Below are positions 17,313 through 26,184 of a stretch of DNA of 64,000 nucleotides, one piece after another. The notes beneath the pieces were generated by a model. It was not told the origin of the DNA and searched no databases. It saw only the letters and a program-made list of their open reading frames with translations. Origin of the DNA: Granulicella pectinivorans (GTDB taxonomy: Bacteria; Acidobacteriota; Terriglobia; Terriglobales; Acidobacteriaceae); contig NZ_FOZL01000001.1 in assembly GCF_900114625.1 (NCBI RefSeq), positions 3,410,001 to 3,474,000 on the forward strand, given 5' to 3'. The first letter of the stretch is position 1. Each line of letters starts with the position of its first letter. The position numbers and the translations under genes were made by a program.

Positions 17313-17801
17313 CTAGAGAAGACGTCCCTCAGCCAGATCGCGAATCAGCCCAAGGTCCGCCGCCAGAAAATCGTATTGCATCAACTCTCCCAGCGGAGAC
17401 CACCGCATATCGTTGAAGATCCTGTTCTCGAGCGCGCCGCCGAACTCCTCGACCACGAAGAACTGCAGGTCGATCGCCCCACCGTTGCGATACTTATGCC
17501 GCACCCGCGAGACGCGCCGGCCGATCACGGCCTCGATCCCCAGCTCCTCGTTCAGCTCGCGCGCCAGGGCCTCTTCCGCAGTCTCGCCCGGCTCGATCTT
17601 GCCGCCGGGAAACTCCCACTTCAGGCTCATCGGCTGATCGGGCTTTCGCTGGCACACCAGCACCTCGGTCCCAGGCTCGCCTGCACGCAGGATCAGTGCA
17701 GCCACGACAAGGCGCAGGGGCCTGTTCCCCCCTGTGTCGCTCCGGTTATCGAGCTTGCGGATTGGTTCCTTCACTGTCGTACAGTTTAGACGCGAATCCA
17801 C
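17313..17801 (-). CDS. NUDIX hydrolase, MutT-like
   Basis: 162 residues. The full Nudix box runs GGKIEPGETAEEALAREL then NEELGI, with all Glu ligands present. The domain opens LRLVVAALILRAG and continues with WEFPGGK, typical of 8-oxo-dGTP diphosphatases of the MutT type that clean the nucleotide pool. The start is uncertain: GTG at 17801 gives a 30-residue leader before the domain, and an in-frame GTG near 17774 is an alternative. Confidence 0.88.
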   Translation of the reverse strand: MDSRLNCTTVKEPIRKLDNRSDTGGNRPLRLVVAALILRAGEPGTEVLVCQRKPDQPMSLKWEFPGGKIEPGETAEEALARELNEELGIEAVIGRRVSRVRHKYRNGGAIDLQFFVVEEFGGALENRIFNDMRWSPLGELMQYDFLAADLGLIRDLAEGRLL

Positions 17802-17831
17802 CTCGAACGCCGTGGGGCATCTAGCTCGACA

Positions 17832-18539
17832 TTAGAGCGACGGTCGGACCGAGGCTGGGAAGTACACACTCCAGCCCTCCCGCTCGCTTCGTTCCATCAG
17901 CGCCGTCGTGGGATTCACCGGAAAAGCACAGCGCGCAATCGCCAGCATCGCGGCATCATGCACCGAGTTGCCGAACACGGCATCCGGAGCCGTAATCCCC
18001 ATCCGCTTGAGCGAGGCGACCTTGCCCTCATCCGTGGGGACGTCGATGAGCTCGTCTGTCACCAGCCCATCCACGACCTTCACGCGGGCCGCCAGCACCC
18101 GCTCCGGAGGAATCCCGAATCGCCGCACACCCTCTTCGATCACCCAGTCGCACGTCGAACTCACGGCCCAGATCTCGACGTCCTTCGCGTGCAGTTCGTC
18201 TACCAACTGCTTCATCTCCGGAAAGATATTCCTTTCGATCACCTCGGCGAAGAAGGCCTCCGCCGCCTGCCGCATCGCTCCATCGCGGATGCCGGCGAAC
18301 ACCTGCACCATCTCTCCGCAGATGGCCAGTTCATCGACCGTTCCCGCGTTATACCCGGCGTAACGGCCACGGAGCCATGCCGCGGCTTCGGGCGAGACCA
18401 GGCCGGAGTTGACCGTCCAGTGCATGAACGTCGACCCCGCATCGCCCGACCACAGCGTTCCATCGCAATCGAATACAGCCACACGCGGCGCAAGGGCATG
18501 GACTGCCGCGTGAAAGTCTTCCGTCTCAAAAACGTGCAT
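17832..18539 (-). CDS. HAD-superfamily phosphatase, SerB-like
   Basis: 235 residues. HAD motif I is VAVFDCDGTLWSGDAG, motif II is in IWAVSSTCDWVI, and motifs III/IV are around DEGKVASLKRMG and VFGNSVHDAAML. The helical cap between motifs I and II and the overall length match the phosphoserine phosphatase/HAD-IB group. The substrate is not certain. It follows the membrane-protein gene by 16 bases on the same strand, so the two may be functionally linked. Confidence 0.85.
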   Translation of the reverse strand: MHVFETEDFHAAVHALAPRVAVFDCDGTLWSGDAGSTFMHWTVNSGLVSPEAAAWLRGRYAGYNAGTVDELAICGEMVQVFAGIRDGAMRQAAEAFFAEVIERNIFPEMKQLVDELHAKDVEIWAVSSTCDWVIEEGVRRFGIPPERVLAARVKVVDGLVTDELIDVPTDEGKVASLKRMGITAPDAVFGNSVHDAAMLAIARCAFPVNPTTALMERSEREGWSVYFPASVRPSL

Positions 18540-18555
18540 GCTGGCAAAGCTCCCG

Positions 18556-19530
18556 TTAGGCCGTCGCCTGCTGCTCCGGCGGCCTGCGCCACAGGCGAGG
18601 GATCGCCGTGGCGAGATAGTGTCCCGTGTGCCAGTTCAGCGGAAGCTCCAGAAGAACATGCAGCAGACCAAGGAAGTTGACGATATAAAACCCGAGGATA
18701 AAGCTGTACAGGTAGCACGCCACCGAACCCGCATAGACCGTCAGCACCAGCGCCCACGTCTTGCGCGAGACATGGTGCCAACGCAGCAGCTCCGTCTTCG
18801 CGAACCAGTTCAGATAGTGGTACATGTAAATGAAAGCGAGAAAACGCAGAACGCCCGCCGAGGCAGGGTCGGCCAGAATCGATGAGTCCGGATGAAGGTT
18901 GCCCCCCAGCAGCCCCGCCAGGTACCCATGCAGCGTCGAGAAACCCTGCTCCGCGGTCACCCAGTACTGGCCAGGCGTCGCATAACTCCAGCTCGTCCGG
19001 ATAAGAAAGAACGGCGCGGCGACCAGGAGCACGGGATTCACCCACGACAGCACAGGTCGCTCCTTCGAACGAACCAGGCCGCTGATGATGAATAGCACCG
19101 TGAATACGTAGACATGGCCGATCGTCGGCAGAATCGCACCGACGAAGATCACCCAGCCATGCACGAAGAACTTCGCAGCATACCCCGCCACAGCAGCCGC
19201 CAGAAGCACATAAGGGTTCTTCACCTGCGCGCTCAGCGAAAGAACCAGAATCAGACCCACCGCGTACCCGGTCATCCCGCGATGCACCAGCACATCGACG
19301 CTACCCGCCAGGCAAAGCAGGGAAGCGATGATGACATAGAGGCGCGGCGACACGATCCCCTGGCCGAAGTAAAACTCCTTCTTCCGCAACCAGGCAATCT
19401 CGGTGAGGTAGTGGAATGGGCCCACGAAGGCGTACACGAAGATGAAAGTTTGCAGAGGAGCCAGCGTGGCTGCAATCACGCTCAGCACAAGCGCAAGGAA
19501 GTTGCCGACATGTTGGTCCCGCAGCCTCAT
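18556..19530 (-). CDS. polytopic membrane protein, unknown function
   Basis: 324 residues from the ATG at 19530, chosen because AGGAG lies 5-6 bases upstream. Roughly eight to nine membrane helices are visible. His-containing segments FVGPFHYLTEIAWLRKKEF and FIYMYHYLNWFAKTELLRW lie at membrane boundaries and could bind metal or a cofactor. The C-terminus is Arg/Pro-rich. I do not recognise the family. Its downstream partner is the HAD phosphatase. Confidence 0.7.
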   Translation of the reverse strand: MRLRDQHVGNFLALVLSVIAATLAPLQTFIFVYAFVGPFHYLTEIAWLRKKEFYFGQGIVSPRLYVIIASLLCLAGSVDVLVHRGMTGYAVGLILVLSLSAQVKNPYVLLAAAVAGYAAKFFVHGWVIFVGAILPTIGHVYVFTVLFIISGLVRSKERPVLSWVNPVLLVAAPFFLIRTSWSYATPGQYWVTAEQGFSTLHGYLAGLLGGNLHPDSSILADPASAGVLRFLAFIYMYHYLNWFAKTELLRWHHVSRKTWALVLTVYAGSVACYLYSFILGFYIVNFLGLLHVLLELPLNWHTGHYLATAIPRLWRRPPEQQATA

Positions 19531-19613
19531 CGTCGCTCCTGTGAACATCATCATTCTAATCGACCCACCCGGATGCCGTGATGGGCATCTTACATGCCGT
19601 GGAGGAAGTAACG

Positions 19614-20123
19614 ATGAGTGACACAAAACACCTGACCGGGCGCGAAGGTCTCGCGAAGATCGGCGACCTGATCAAGGATATCCGTATGTGCATGATGACG
19701 ACCGCAGCGCCCGACGGCAGCTTCGACGCCCGCCCCATGGCCACGCAGGTCCCGGACGACTTCGACGGCACCCTCTGGTTCCTCACCTCGAACGCCAGCG
19801 GTAAGGTAGCGGAGATTCGGCAGTATGAGCACGTCTCGCTCCTGTATGCCGACAAGGGCGACTCGAAGTACCTCACTGTGAAGGGTCTCGCCAGCGTTTC
19901 GCAGGACAAGGCTAGGATCCACGAGCTTTGGAATCCGATCTACAAGGCATGGTTTCCCAATGGCGAAGGTGATCCCAACATCGCCGTCCTGGCCGTCCGG
20001 ATCACGGAAGCCGAGTACTGGGAAGCCTCGTCGAGCCGTTTGGTGCGTGGCATCAAGTATCTGGCCGCAGCCGCCACGGGAGGAAAGGTGGATGTTGGCG
20101 AAACAGGCAAAGTCACCGTATAG
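19614..20123 (+). CDS. pyridoxamine 5'-phosphate oxidase-like flavin-binding protein (general stress type)
   Basis: 169 residues. The split-barrel FMN fold shows as DIRMCMMTTAAPDGSFDARP, then DGTLWFLTSNASGKVAEI, VSLLYADKGDSKYLTVKGLA and the EAEYWEASSSR end typical of general stress protein 26. These proteins bind FMN or F420 and reduce or protect small molecules; the substrate is unknown. GGAGGAA at 19601 gives a strong ribosome site for the ATG at 19614. Convergent with lolA across a hairpin. Confidence 0.88.
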   Translation: MSDTKHLTGREGLAKIGDLIKDIRMCMMTTAAPDGSFDARPMATQVPDDFDGTLWFLTSNASGKVAEIRQYEHVSLLYADKGDSKYLTVKGLASVSQDKARIHELWNPIYKAWFPNGEGDPNIAVLAVRITEAEYWEASSSRLVRGIKYLAAAATGGKVDVGETGKVTV

Positions 20124-20146
20124 GCAGGCCCGTGATCACTGGATAA

Positions 20147-20187
20147 GTGGTACGAGCGGATAAGCAGTCTTCATCCGCTCGTGCCAC
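20147..20187. terminator. strong hairpin between convergent genes, terminator-like
   Basis: Arms GTGGTACGAGCGGAT and ATCCGCTCGTGCCAC pair over 15 bp with one T-G wobble and an 11-base loop. No clear T-run follows on either side. The location between two convergent stops supports a terminator or mRNA-end role. Confidence 0.6.
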
Positions 20188-20205
20188 GGTTGTCCTCATG
20201 CGTTG

Positions 20206-20847
20206 CTAAACCGGCGGCAAACCATCCACCACTCCAACCCCGGCCGGCGGAACAAACACAAACTCCTTCGACCCCAGCGGCACATTCTCCTTCATCTCCG
20301 TGAACGAAAACTCCGTGACCGCCCCGTCGATTTCTTCAAGCCGCATTGTCTGGATCTCTCCACCGGCATCCACGCCCAGGGTCAGCATCTTCACCCGCTG
20401 GGACAGTCCTTTGGGAACACCGGAGATCCTGTACCCACTGCCATCTTGGGCCACGGTCAACCCATCCAGTTCCTTCCGCAACTCCGTATGACCAAGCAGA
20501 AAACGCAGCGGCGACCGCAGGTCATCGAGACGCTTCGCAGGAATTCGCTCCACCTGCGGGTCACCCGGCGTATACGACCACCCGTACTTCCCATCCAGGA
20601 GAAACAGCTTGCCCGCCGGAACGTCGTAAGCCCACCGCATCCTGCCCGGCTTGGCCAGTTCCAGCGTTCCCCGCTCCGTGCGATCCATGCCCATGCCGGC
20701 ATAGTGCTCCACATAGCGTGTGCGCAGCGTCTTCAGATGGTTATAGTGATCGTCGACCTTCCGAACGATCGCGGCACTCTGGGGCGAGAGATCCTGGGCG
20801 CTGGCAACGCATGTCGCCAGCGCGAGAACTACTGTGCCTGCACGCAA
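20206..20847 (-). CDS. lolA: outer-membrane lipoprotein carrier protein LolA-like
   Basis: 213 residues. A short signal peptide (VVLALATCVASAQ) precedes the LolA beta-barrel half: HYNHLKTLRTRYVEHYAG, GTLELAKPGRMRWAYD, KLFLLDGKYGWSYTP and the LRSPLRFLLG stretch. LolA carries lipoproteins across the periplasm to the outer membrane, so it marks a diderm cell. The TTG start at 20847 has GGTGG upstream and overlaps the pilin gene end by 19 bases, suggesting coupling. Confidence 0.85.
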   Translation of the reverse strand: MRAGTVVLALATCVASAQDLSPQSAAIVRKVDDHYNHLKTLRTRYVEHYAGMGMDRTERGTLELAKPGRMRWAYDVPAGKLFLLDGKYGWSYTPGDPQVERIPAKRLDDLRSPLRFLLGHTELRKELDGLTVAQDGSGYRISGVPKGLSQRVKMLTLGVDAGGEIQTMRLEEIDGAVTEFSFTEMKENVPLGSKEFVFVPPAGVGVVDGLPPV

Positions 20848-21356
20848 TTCGTGCCACCCGCCGGATCGACCTTGATGATGTTGTTCTCATCGAGGCAGAA
20901 GCCCTTGTCGCCGCTGCGGCCAATCGAGTTCGGCACCGCCGTGACCTCGAACGAGTTGTACATATCCTGGTTGTTCACCGTGACCTTGGATCCGCAGGTG
21001 ATCGCAAAGGTATAGCCCGCCTTCTGGCCCGCCGCTAGGTCGGCCGGCAGAATCTGCGCCGACTGCGGCGTCGGAGCGCCCGATCCCTGCACACCTCCCA
21101 GGGCCGCCAGCGTGCACGCGAAGCCGTTCGCCGGATACGCCGAACTGTACGTCAGCTCCGCCGCGCCGATCGCCTTCACCGAAGCCACCGCTGAGGTCTC
21201 GTTCGCCGTCTTCCTCAGCTTCAGGAGCTGCGGAATGCCCAGCGTCATCAGGATCAGCATCACCGACATCACGATCAGCAGTTCGATCAGGGTAAAGCCG
21301 TCGTCGTTGCGGTCCTGCCTGCGTGCCACTTCAAAGGTCTTCATGGTCGTCATCAT
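20829..21356 (-). CDS. type IV pilin / pseudopilin-like protein
   Basis: 175 residues. The prepilin peptidase site and hydrophobic N-helix read DGFTLIELLIVMSVMLILMT, with Gly before Phe and Glu at +5, as required. A variable globular domain follows; cysteines at FACTLAAL, ITCGSK, GFCLDE and TNCVQ could form two disulfides. Proteins of this class build type IV pili or type II secretion pseudopili. No other pilus gene is next to it, so its machine is encoded elsewhere. AGGA precedes the ATG. Confidence 0.88.
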   Translation of the reverse strand: MMTTMKTFEVARRQDRNDDGFTLIELLIVMSVMLILMTLGIPQLLKLRKTANETSAVASVKAIGAAELTYSSAYPANGFACTLAALGGVQGSGAPTPQSAQILPADLAAGQKAGYTFAITCGSKVTVNNQDMYNSFEVTAVPNSIGRSGDKGFCLDENNIIKVDPAGGTNCVQAQ

Positions 21357-21429
21357 GTCTCGTATCCTGCTCCGTAAAAAACTTTACCAGTAGACGTCCC
21401 AGTGAGCTAGGCCGCCGCTTGCAAGAAGA

Positions 21430-22743
21430 TCAGCACGTCAGATCGCTTCGCTGGATCTTCAACCCGCCCAGGTTGCCGAGCATCGCCAGCGCCATCTTAT
21501 CCGCATCGAACAGCTCCCGCGCAATCGCCTGCATCTGTTCCGGGGTCACCGCCTCAATCTCGTTCGTGATCTCATCCACCCCAAAGAACCGTCCGTAGTA
21601 CATCTGCTGCCGCGCTAGATTCGACATGCGGCTTGAACTGCTCTCCAGACCCAGAACGATATTGCTCTTCATCTGGTCTTTGGCTCGTTTCAGCTCGGCG
21701 GGTGTAACCGCCTCATCCTTCAGACGCCGCAACTCCTTCATCGTAAGCCGCAGCAGCTTTTCCACCTTGTCCGCCGACGTGCCCGCATAGACGCTCAGGC
21801 TACCCACATCGCGGAACGGGCTCATCTCCGAGTAGATCGAGTAGGCCATCCCCTCGTCCTCGCGGATCGTCTGGAACAGCCGCGAGCTCATGCCGCCGCC
21901 CAGAATCGAGTTCAGCAGATAGATCGCGTACCGCCGCTCGTCCGTCACGCACGGCGCAGGCACCCCGAGGCAGACCTGAACCTGCTCCAGCGACTTCTTG
22001 TGCTTCAAGGCAATGTGCGGGTTCGCCACCGGAGCCGTAACCTGCTTCACATTCTCGCCACCCGGCTTGAGCGACGCGAACTGCTGTTCGACGCTCGCGA
22101 CAAAGGCATCGTGCTCGATATTTCCGGCAGCCGAAAACACCATGTTCCGCGGCGTAAACCGCCGGGCGTACTCCGCCCGAACCACCGCCTGGTCGAAGCT
22201 CGAAACCGTCTTGACCGTTCCCAGAATGGGACGCCCCAGCGCATCGCCCTTCCAGAAATTCTGTGTATAGATCTCGTGAACCAGATAGTCGGGGTTATCC
22301 TCGTCCATCTTGATCTCTTCGAGAATTACGCCCTGCTCCCGCGCAATATCGTCAGGCGTAAACGTAGGATGCAGCACCAGGTCGCTCAGCAGGTCGAGTG
22401 CCGGGGTGAGATTGTCGTCCAAACACTTGATATTGAAGCAGATCTGTTCCTTGCCCGTGAACGCGTCGAGGTTGCCGCCGATCTGGTCGACCTCCATGGC
22501 GAGCTGCTGGGCAGACCGTGAAGTCGTCCCTTTGAAGACCATGTGTTCGACAAAATGCGAGATGCCGTTGACCTCGGGAGCCTCATCCCGCGATCCCGAG
22601 TCGATCCACACCCCCATCGAAACGCTCCGCATATGTTCCATCCGCTCAGTCAACACGAGAAGGCCATTGGGAAGAACGGTACGGCGAAGATTGCGAACAG
22701 GACTCGAAACGGGCAAAAGCGGTTCAACCAGGGTTGCGGACAT
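21430..22743 (-). CDS. M16 family zinc protease (processing-peptidase-like)
   Basis: 437 residues. The inverted zinc motif HxxEH is present as NGISHFVEHMVFKGT, with the distal Glu region in GVILEEIKMDEDNPDY. The C-terminal half carries the conserved SLSVYAGTSADKVEKLL and the R/Y loop GGGMSSRLFQTIREDEG. These proteases resemble the mitochondrial processing peptidase beta subunit and PqqF-like enzymes; a single-gene protein like this usually dimerises. There is no signal peptide. AAGGAG lies upstream of the ATG. Confidence 0.93.
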   Translation of the reverse strand: MSATLVEPLLPVSSPVRNLRRTVLPNGLLVLTERMEHMRSVSMGVWIDSGSRDEAPEVNGISHFVEHMVFKGTTSRSAQQLAMEVDQIGGNLDAFTGKEQICFNIKCLDDNLTPALDLLSDLVLHPTFTPDDIAREQGVILEEIKMDEDNPDYLVHEIYTQNFWKGDALGRPILGTVKTVSSFDQAVVRAEYARRFTPRNMVFSAAGNIEHDAFVASVEQQFASLKPGGENVKQVTAPVANPHIALKHKKSLEQVQVCLGVPAPCVTDERRYAIYLLNSILGGGMSSRLFQTIREDEGMAYSIYSEMSPFRDVGSLSVYAGTSADKVEKLLRLTMKELRRLKDEAVTPAELKRAKDQMKSNIVLGLESSSSRMSNLARQQMYYGRFFGVDEITNEIEAVTPEQMQAIARELFDADKMALAMLGNLGGLKIQRSDLTC

Positions 22744-22992
22744 GCGTCTCCTTGACTCTCCATTGTTTCACAGAGTGGGCTTCTGCCAGAATGCCCGCAG
22801 GTGCACAAAATCGCTGACATATTACGATTGCGCCCCACCCCGTTCCGTGATTTCATACATCCATTGCAGACAATCTGAACAAGCGGTTCTCCCGCTGTGC
22901 CCGAAGCCGCAAGGTTCCGCCAAACCAACGTGTACCGGTTCCTGGCCGTCCTCCGTCCGGAATCCGTGCCCTTGAAGCTGGAGTAGACCCGG

Positions 22993-23643
22993 TTGCAGAA
23001 CCCTATCCTCACCCTCGCCCTCTCGCTTGCGCTCTCCCTCGCCGCCCAACAGGCAGGCCCGCCGATTACGCAACCCGGTGCGCCCGGCCATCCCTCGAAG
23101 ACCCTCACCCCCGCCGCAGCCGCCGTGCCTGATCGTCCCCCGTCCGATGCCGACGTCAGATTCATGCAGGGCATGATCATGCATCACGGACAAGCCGTCG
23201 AGATGACCCACCTCCTCGTCACGCGTTCCCGAGACCCCGAGGTCCAGGCTCTCGGTCAGCGCATCACCATCTCCCAGACCGACGAGATGGCCTTCATGAA
23301 ACGCTGGCTCACCGACCGCGGCAAGCCCCTCGAACTCCCCATGGATATGGATATGGACCCGAACATGGATATGTCCGCCATGATGCCCGGCATGCTCACC
23401 CGCCCGCAGATGGAGGCTCTCCGCAAGGCCTCCGGGCCCGCGTTCGACCACCTCTTTCTTACCGGCATGATCCAGCACCACACCGGAGCCCTCAGCATGG
23501 TGCAGGACCTCTTCGCCACGCCCGCAGCCGCCCAGGATCCCGTCCTGTTCGACTTCGCCACCGACGTCGACAACACCCAACTCGCCGAGATCGACTTCAT
23601 GAAACAGATGCTTGCCCACGAGAATTCCAAGGAGAAGAAATGA
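22993..23643 (+). CDS. DUF305 family exported protein, Met/His-rich
   Basis: 216 residues. Signal peptide, then a ferritin-like DUF305 domain with two duplicated His motifs, FMQGMIMHHGQAVEMTHLL and LTGMIQHHTGALSMVQDL. Between them is a Met-rich stretch MDMDMDPNMDMSAMMPGM. Such His/Met patterns suggest binding of copper or another soft metal (inference). The start is a TTG at 22993 with GGAG nine bases upstream; no ATG precedes the signal peptide. Its stop overlaps the next start as ATGA (23640-23643), so the two proteins are translationally coupled. Confidence 0.87.
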   Translation: MQNPILTLALSLALSLAAQQAGPPITQPGAPGHPSKTLTPAAAAVPDRPPSDADVRFMQGMIMHHGQAVEMTHLLVTRSRDPEVQALGQRITISQTDEMAFMKRWLTDRGKPLELPMDMDMDPNMDMSAMMPGMLTRPQMEALRKASGPAFDHLFLTGMIQHHTGALSMVQDLFATPAAAQDPVLFDFATDVDNTQLAEIDFMKQMLAHENSKEKK

Positions 23644-25553
23644 CCCGGAAACTAGCCTTCACCCTCGGCCTCGCCCTGTCGGCTTCGTTCTGCGCCGCCC
23701 AGGTAGCCCCCACGGTCTACGTCAACCCGCGCGCCGACAACGACGATCCCCGCGTTGGCCTCAAAGCCGGTCTTTACGACGCCGGCGAAGCCGCGATGGG
23801 CGTTCAGAAGATCACCTCTCTCCCCAAGCCCAACGGCTTCGCGCCCGATCTCGCCCTCATCGCCGCCATGGACGCCGCGCCTCCGCCCGACCCCAACGCC
23901 CCGCGTCCCCGCCCGAACCCGAATGCCAGAAGTCCCTACGGCACCACCAACTCCGATCTCGCCTTCGTCGGCCACCACATCATCGTGGGCAACTACTACG
24001 GCGTCAACTTCTACGACGCCTCCGACCCCCTCAAGGTCAGGCTTGAGTCGTCGCTCATCTGCCCTGGCGGACAGGGTGACGTCACCGTCTACGGCCATCT
24101 CCTCTTCATGTCCGTCGAAGCCGCCAATGGCCGTCAGGATTGCGGCACACAGGGCATCCCTCTGCCCGAGGGATACGTCGCTCCCACGCCTCCTCCTCCG
24201 CCGCCTGGAGCCCCGGTCGGCATGCGCCGCCCACCTGAGCCGCCGCCCAGCCCTGATCGCATCAAGGGAATCCGTATCTTCGACATCACCGATGTGACGA
24301 AGCCCCAGCAGGTCGCGCTCGTTCAGACCTGCCGCGGCTCCCACACCAACACCCTGGTCACCGACCCCAACGACAAAGAGAACGTCTACATCTACATCTC
24401 CGGCTCCGCGGGCGTTCGTCCCACCGCCGAACTCGCCGGCTGCTCCGGCAAGGAAGACGATCCGGACACTGCCCTCTACACCATCGTCATCATCAAGGTG
24501 CCGCTCGCCCATCCGGAACTCGCCAAGGTCGTAGCCAGCCCGCACATCTTCGCCGATCCCGCAACCGGAACGCTCAACGCCCTCTGGAAGGGAGGTGACC
24601 ACGGTGCAGGGACGCAGACCACCTCCAGCACGCGCGGCTGCCACGACATCACCATCTTCGCCTCCATGGGACTCGCCGCCGGCGCCTGCTCCGGCAACGG
24701 CATCCTGCTCGATATCCACGACCCCGTCCACCCCGTCCGTCTCGACGCCGTCTCCGATCCCAACTACGCCTTTTGGCACTCCGCAAACTTCGCCAACGAC
24801 GGCTCCAAGGTTCTCTTCACCGACGAGTGGGGCGGCGGTGGCCAGCCGCGCTGCCGCGCCAGCGATCCCATGAACTGGGGTGCCGACGCCATCTTCAAGC
24901 TCACCGCCGACAAGAAGCTTGTCCTGCAGTCCTACTACAAGATGCCCGCGCCCCAAACCGAGAATGAGAACTGCGTCGCCCACAACGGCTCGCTCATCCC
25001 CATCCCAGGTCGCGACATCCTCGTGCAGAGCTGGTATCAGGGAGGCGTCTCCATCGTCGACTTCACCGACGCCACTCACCCCATGGAGATCGGCTACTTC
25101 GACCGCGGTCCTGTCAACGGCAAGGCCCACGCCATGGGCGGACAGTGGTCCACCTACTGGTACAACGGCTACATCTACGGCTCGGAGATCGCGCGCGGTC
25201 TCGACGTTCTCAAGCTCGTTCCATCGAAGTTCGTCACGCAGAACGAGATTGACGCCGCCAACCTCGTCCACTACGGTGAGCTCAACGTCCAGAACCAGCC
25301 AAAGATCACCTGGCCCGCGAACTACATCGTCGCCAAGGCCTATCTCGACCAGCTCGCTCGCGGAACCTCGCTGCCTGCGAACAAGATTGCCGCCATCGAC
25401 GCGGCCATCGACAAGAGGTCGAAGAAGGACATGTCGAAGCTCGCCGCGGAACTGGACAAGACCGCACCCGCATCCCCCGCCGACGCAAATCGCCTGAAGG
25501 CTGTCTCCGCCATCCTCAAGGGTGGAGGGGCAACCGGCATGGGCGCCGAATAG
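23640..25553 (+). CDS. LVIVD-repeat beta-propeller exported protein
   Basis: 637 residues. The signal peptide ends FCAAQ. A propeller with repeats such as HHIIVGNYYGVNFYDASDPL, GIRIFDITDVTKPQQVA, ILLDIHDPVHPVRLDA and VSIVDFTDATHPMEIGYFD follows; each fits the LVIVD type. A Pro-rich insert lies near residues 180-205. The last 100 residues are helical and charged. Seven or more cysteines suggest disulfides. The family is extracytoplasmic; its function is unknown. Coupling to a DUF305 protein suggests a joint role, possibly with metals. Confidence 0.85.
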   Translation: MTRKLAFTLGLALSASFCAAQVAPTVYVNPRADNDDPRVGLKAGLYDAGEAAMGVQKITSLPKPNGFAPDLALIAAMDAAPPPDPNAPRPRPNPNARSPYGTTNSDLAFVGHHIIVGNYYGVNFYDASDPLKVRLESSLICPGGQGDVTVYGHLLFMSVEAANGRQDCGTQGIPLPEGYVAPTPPPPPPGAPVGMRRPPEPPPSPDRIKGIRIFDITDVTKPQQVALVQTCRGSHTNTLVTDPNDKENVYIYISGSAGVRPTAELAGCSGKEDDPDTALYTIVIIKVPLAHPELAKVVASPHIFADPATGTLNALWKGGDHGAGTQTTSSTRGCHDITIFASMGLAAGACSGNGILLDIHDPVHPVRLDAVSDPNYAFWHSANFANDGSKVLFTDEWGGGGQPRCRASDPMNWGADAIFKLTADKKLVLQSYYKMPAPQTENENCVAHNGSLIPIPGRDILVQSWYQGGVSIVDFTDATHPMEIGYFDRGPVNGKAHAMGGQWSTYWYNGYIYGSEIARGLDVLKLVPSKFVTQNEIDAANLVHYGELNVQNQPKITWPANYIVAKAYLDQLARGTSLPANKIAAIDAAIDKRSKKDMSKLAAELDKTAPASPADANRLKAVSAILKGGGATGMGAE

Positions 25554-25564
25554 ATCTCTCGCTG

Positions 25565-25604
25565 CCGACGCGTGGTCCGGACAACCACCCGGTACACGCG
25601 TCGG
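25565..25604. terminator. hairpin between convergent genes, terminator-like
   Basis: Perfect 10-bp arms CCGACGCGTG and CACGCGTCGG enclose 20 bases. It begins 11 bases after the LVIVD stop and ends just before the stop of the opposing gene. No U-tract. Confidence 0.55.
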
Positions 25605-25608
25605 TCGC

Positions 25609-26184
25609 TTACTTGCGAGCCATCTCCACCGGCATCGGCTCTCCCACGCGGTCCACGTACCCGCAATCCGACATCAGCATGTAGTTGTGCCCCAGAATCA
25701 GCAGGGGTTCTTGCGCCTCGCAGCTCCGGCCATCCACCGTGTGGCAGAAGTAGAGACTGTTCTCCGCGTCCGGTCCCACCTTGGAGGCGAAGGTCGCCGG
25801 CCCAAAGCGCGGCGCGTTGGCCTGAAACCAGCCCTGCGCCTCCATCCTGGTGGCGAACTTCGGATGCAGGCTCATCCCCACCACGGACGCGCTGACCTTG
25901 CCCTTCTTGCGGTGCTGCAGCAGGTCTGCGATCAGCGTAAACCGGTCCGTCTCCCACACCACACTGCGGGTATAGTGCTTCTTCGGAACGAAGACGGACG
26001 CCTGTTCGTCGGTATAGATTCTCCCGCCCATACTCTGTTTCATCTGTTCCATGTGGTACAGCACCTCATCGGCCTTCATGTAAAGACGAATCGAGTAGAA
26101 GTCGAAGCGGCTGGGGTCGGACGACTGCTGGGCCTGGGCCGCTGCGGAAACAAGAAGCAGCACGCAGGCCGTCACACGTCGCAC
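25609..26184 (-). CDS. exported hypothetical protein
   Basis: 191 residues from a GTG at 26184, chosen because a signal peptide (RRVTACVLLLVSAAAQAQ) begins there. The frame stays open upstream to an ATG at 26475, but those 97 residues look random. The mature part has FDFYSIRLYMKADEVLYHME, VFVPKKHYTRSVVWETDR and a C-terminal pair of motifs, YFCHTVDGRSCEAQEPLLIL and LMSDCGYVDRVG, giving three cysteines. No family recognised. Translation initiation is unclear because no ribosome site is visible. Confidence 0.6.
   Translation of the reverse strand: MRRVTACVLLLVSAAAQAQQSSDPSRFDFYSIRLYMKADEVLYHMEQMKQSMGGRIYTDEQASVFVPKKHYTRSVVWETDRFTLIADLLQHRKKGKVSASVVGMSLHPKFATRMEAQGWFQANAPRFGPATFASKVGPDAENSLYFCHTVDGRSCEAQEPLLILGHNYMLMSDCGYVDRVGEPMPVEMARK

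Noticed and set aside
23652..25271. Open frame of 539 codons on the minus strand opposite the LVIVD gene
   Set aside because: Composition is almost only Gly, Val, Asp and Glu, and the plus strand has clear repeats and a signal peptide.
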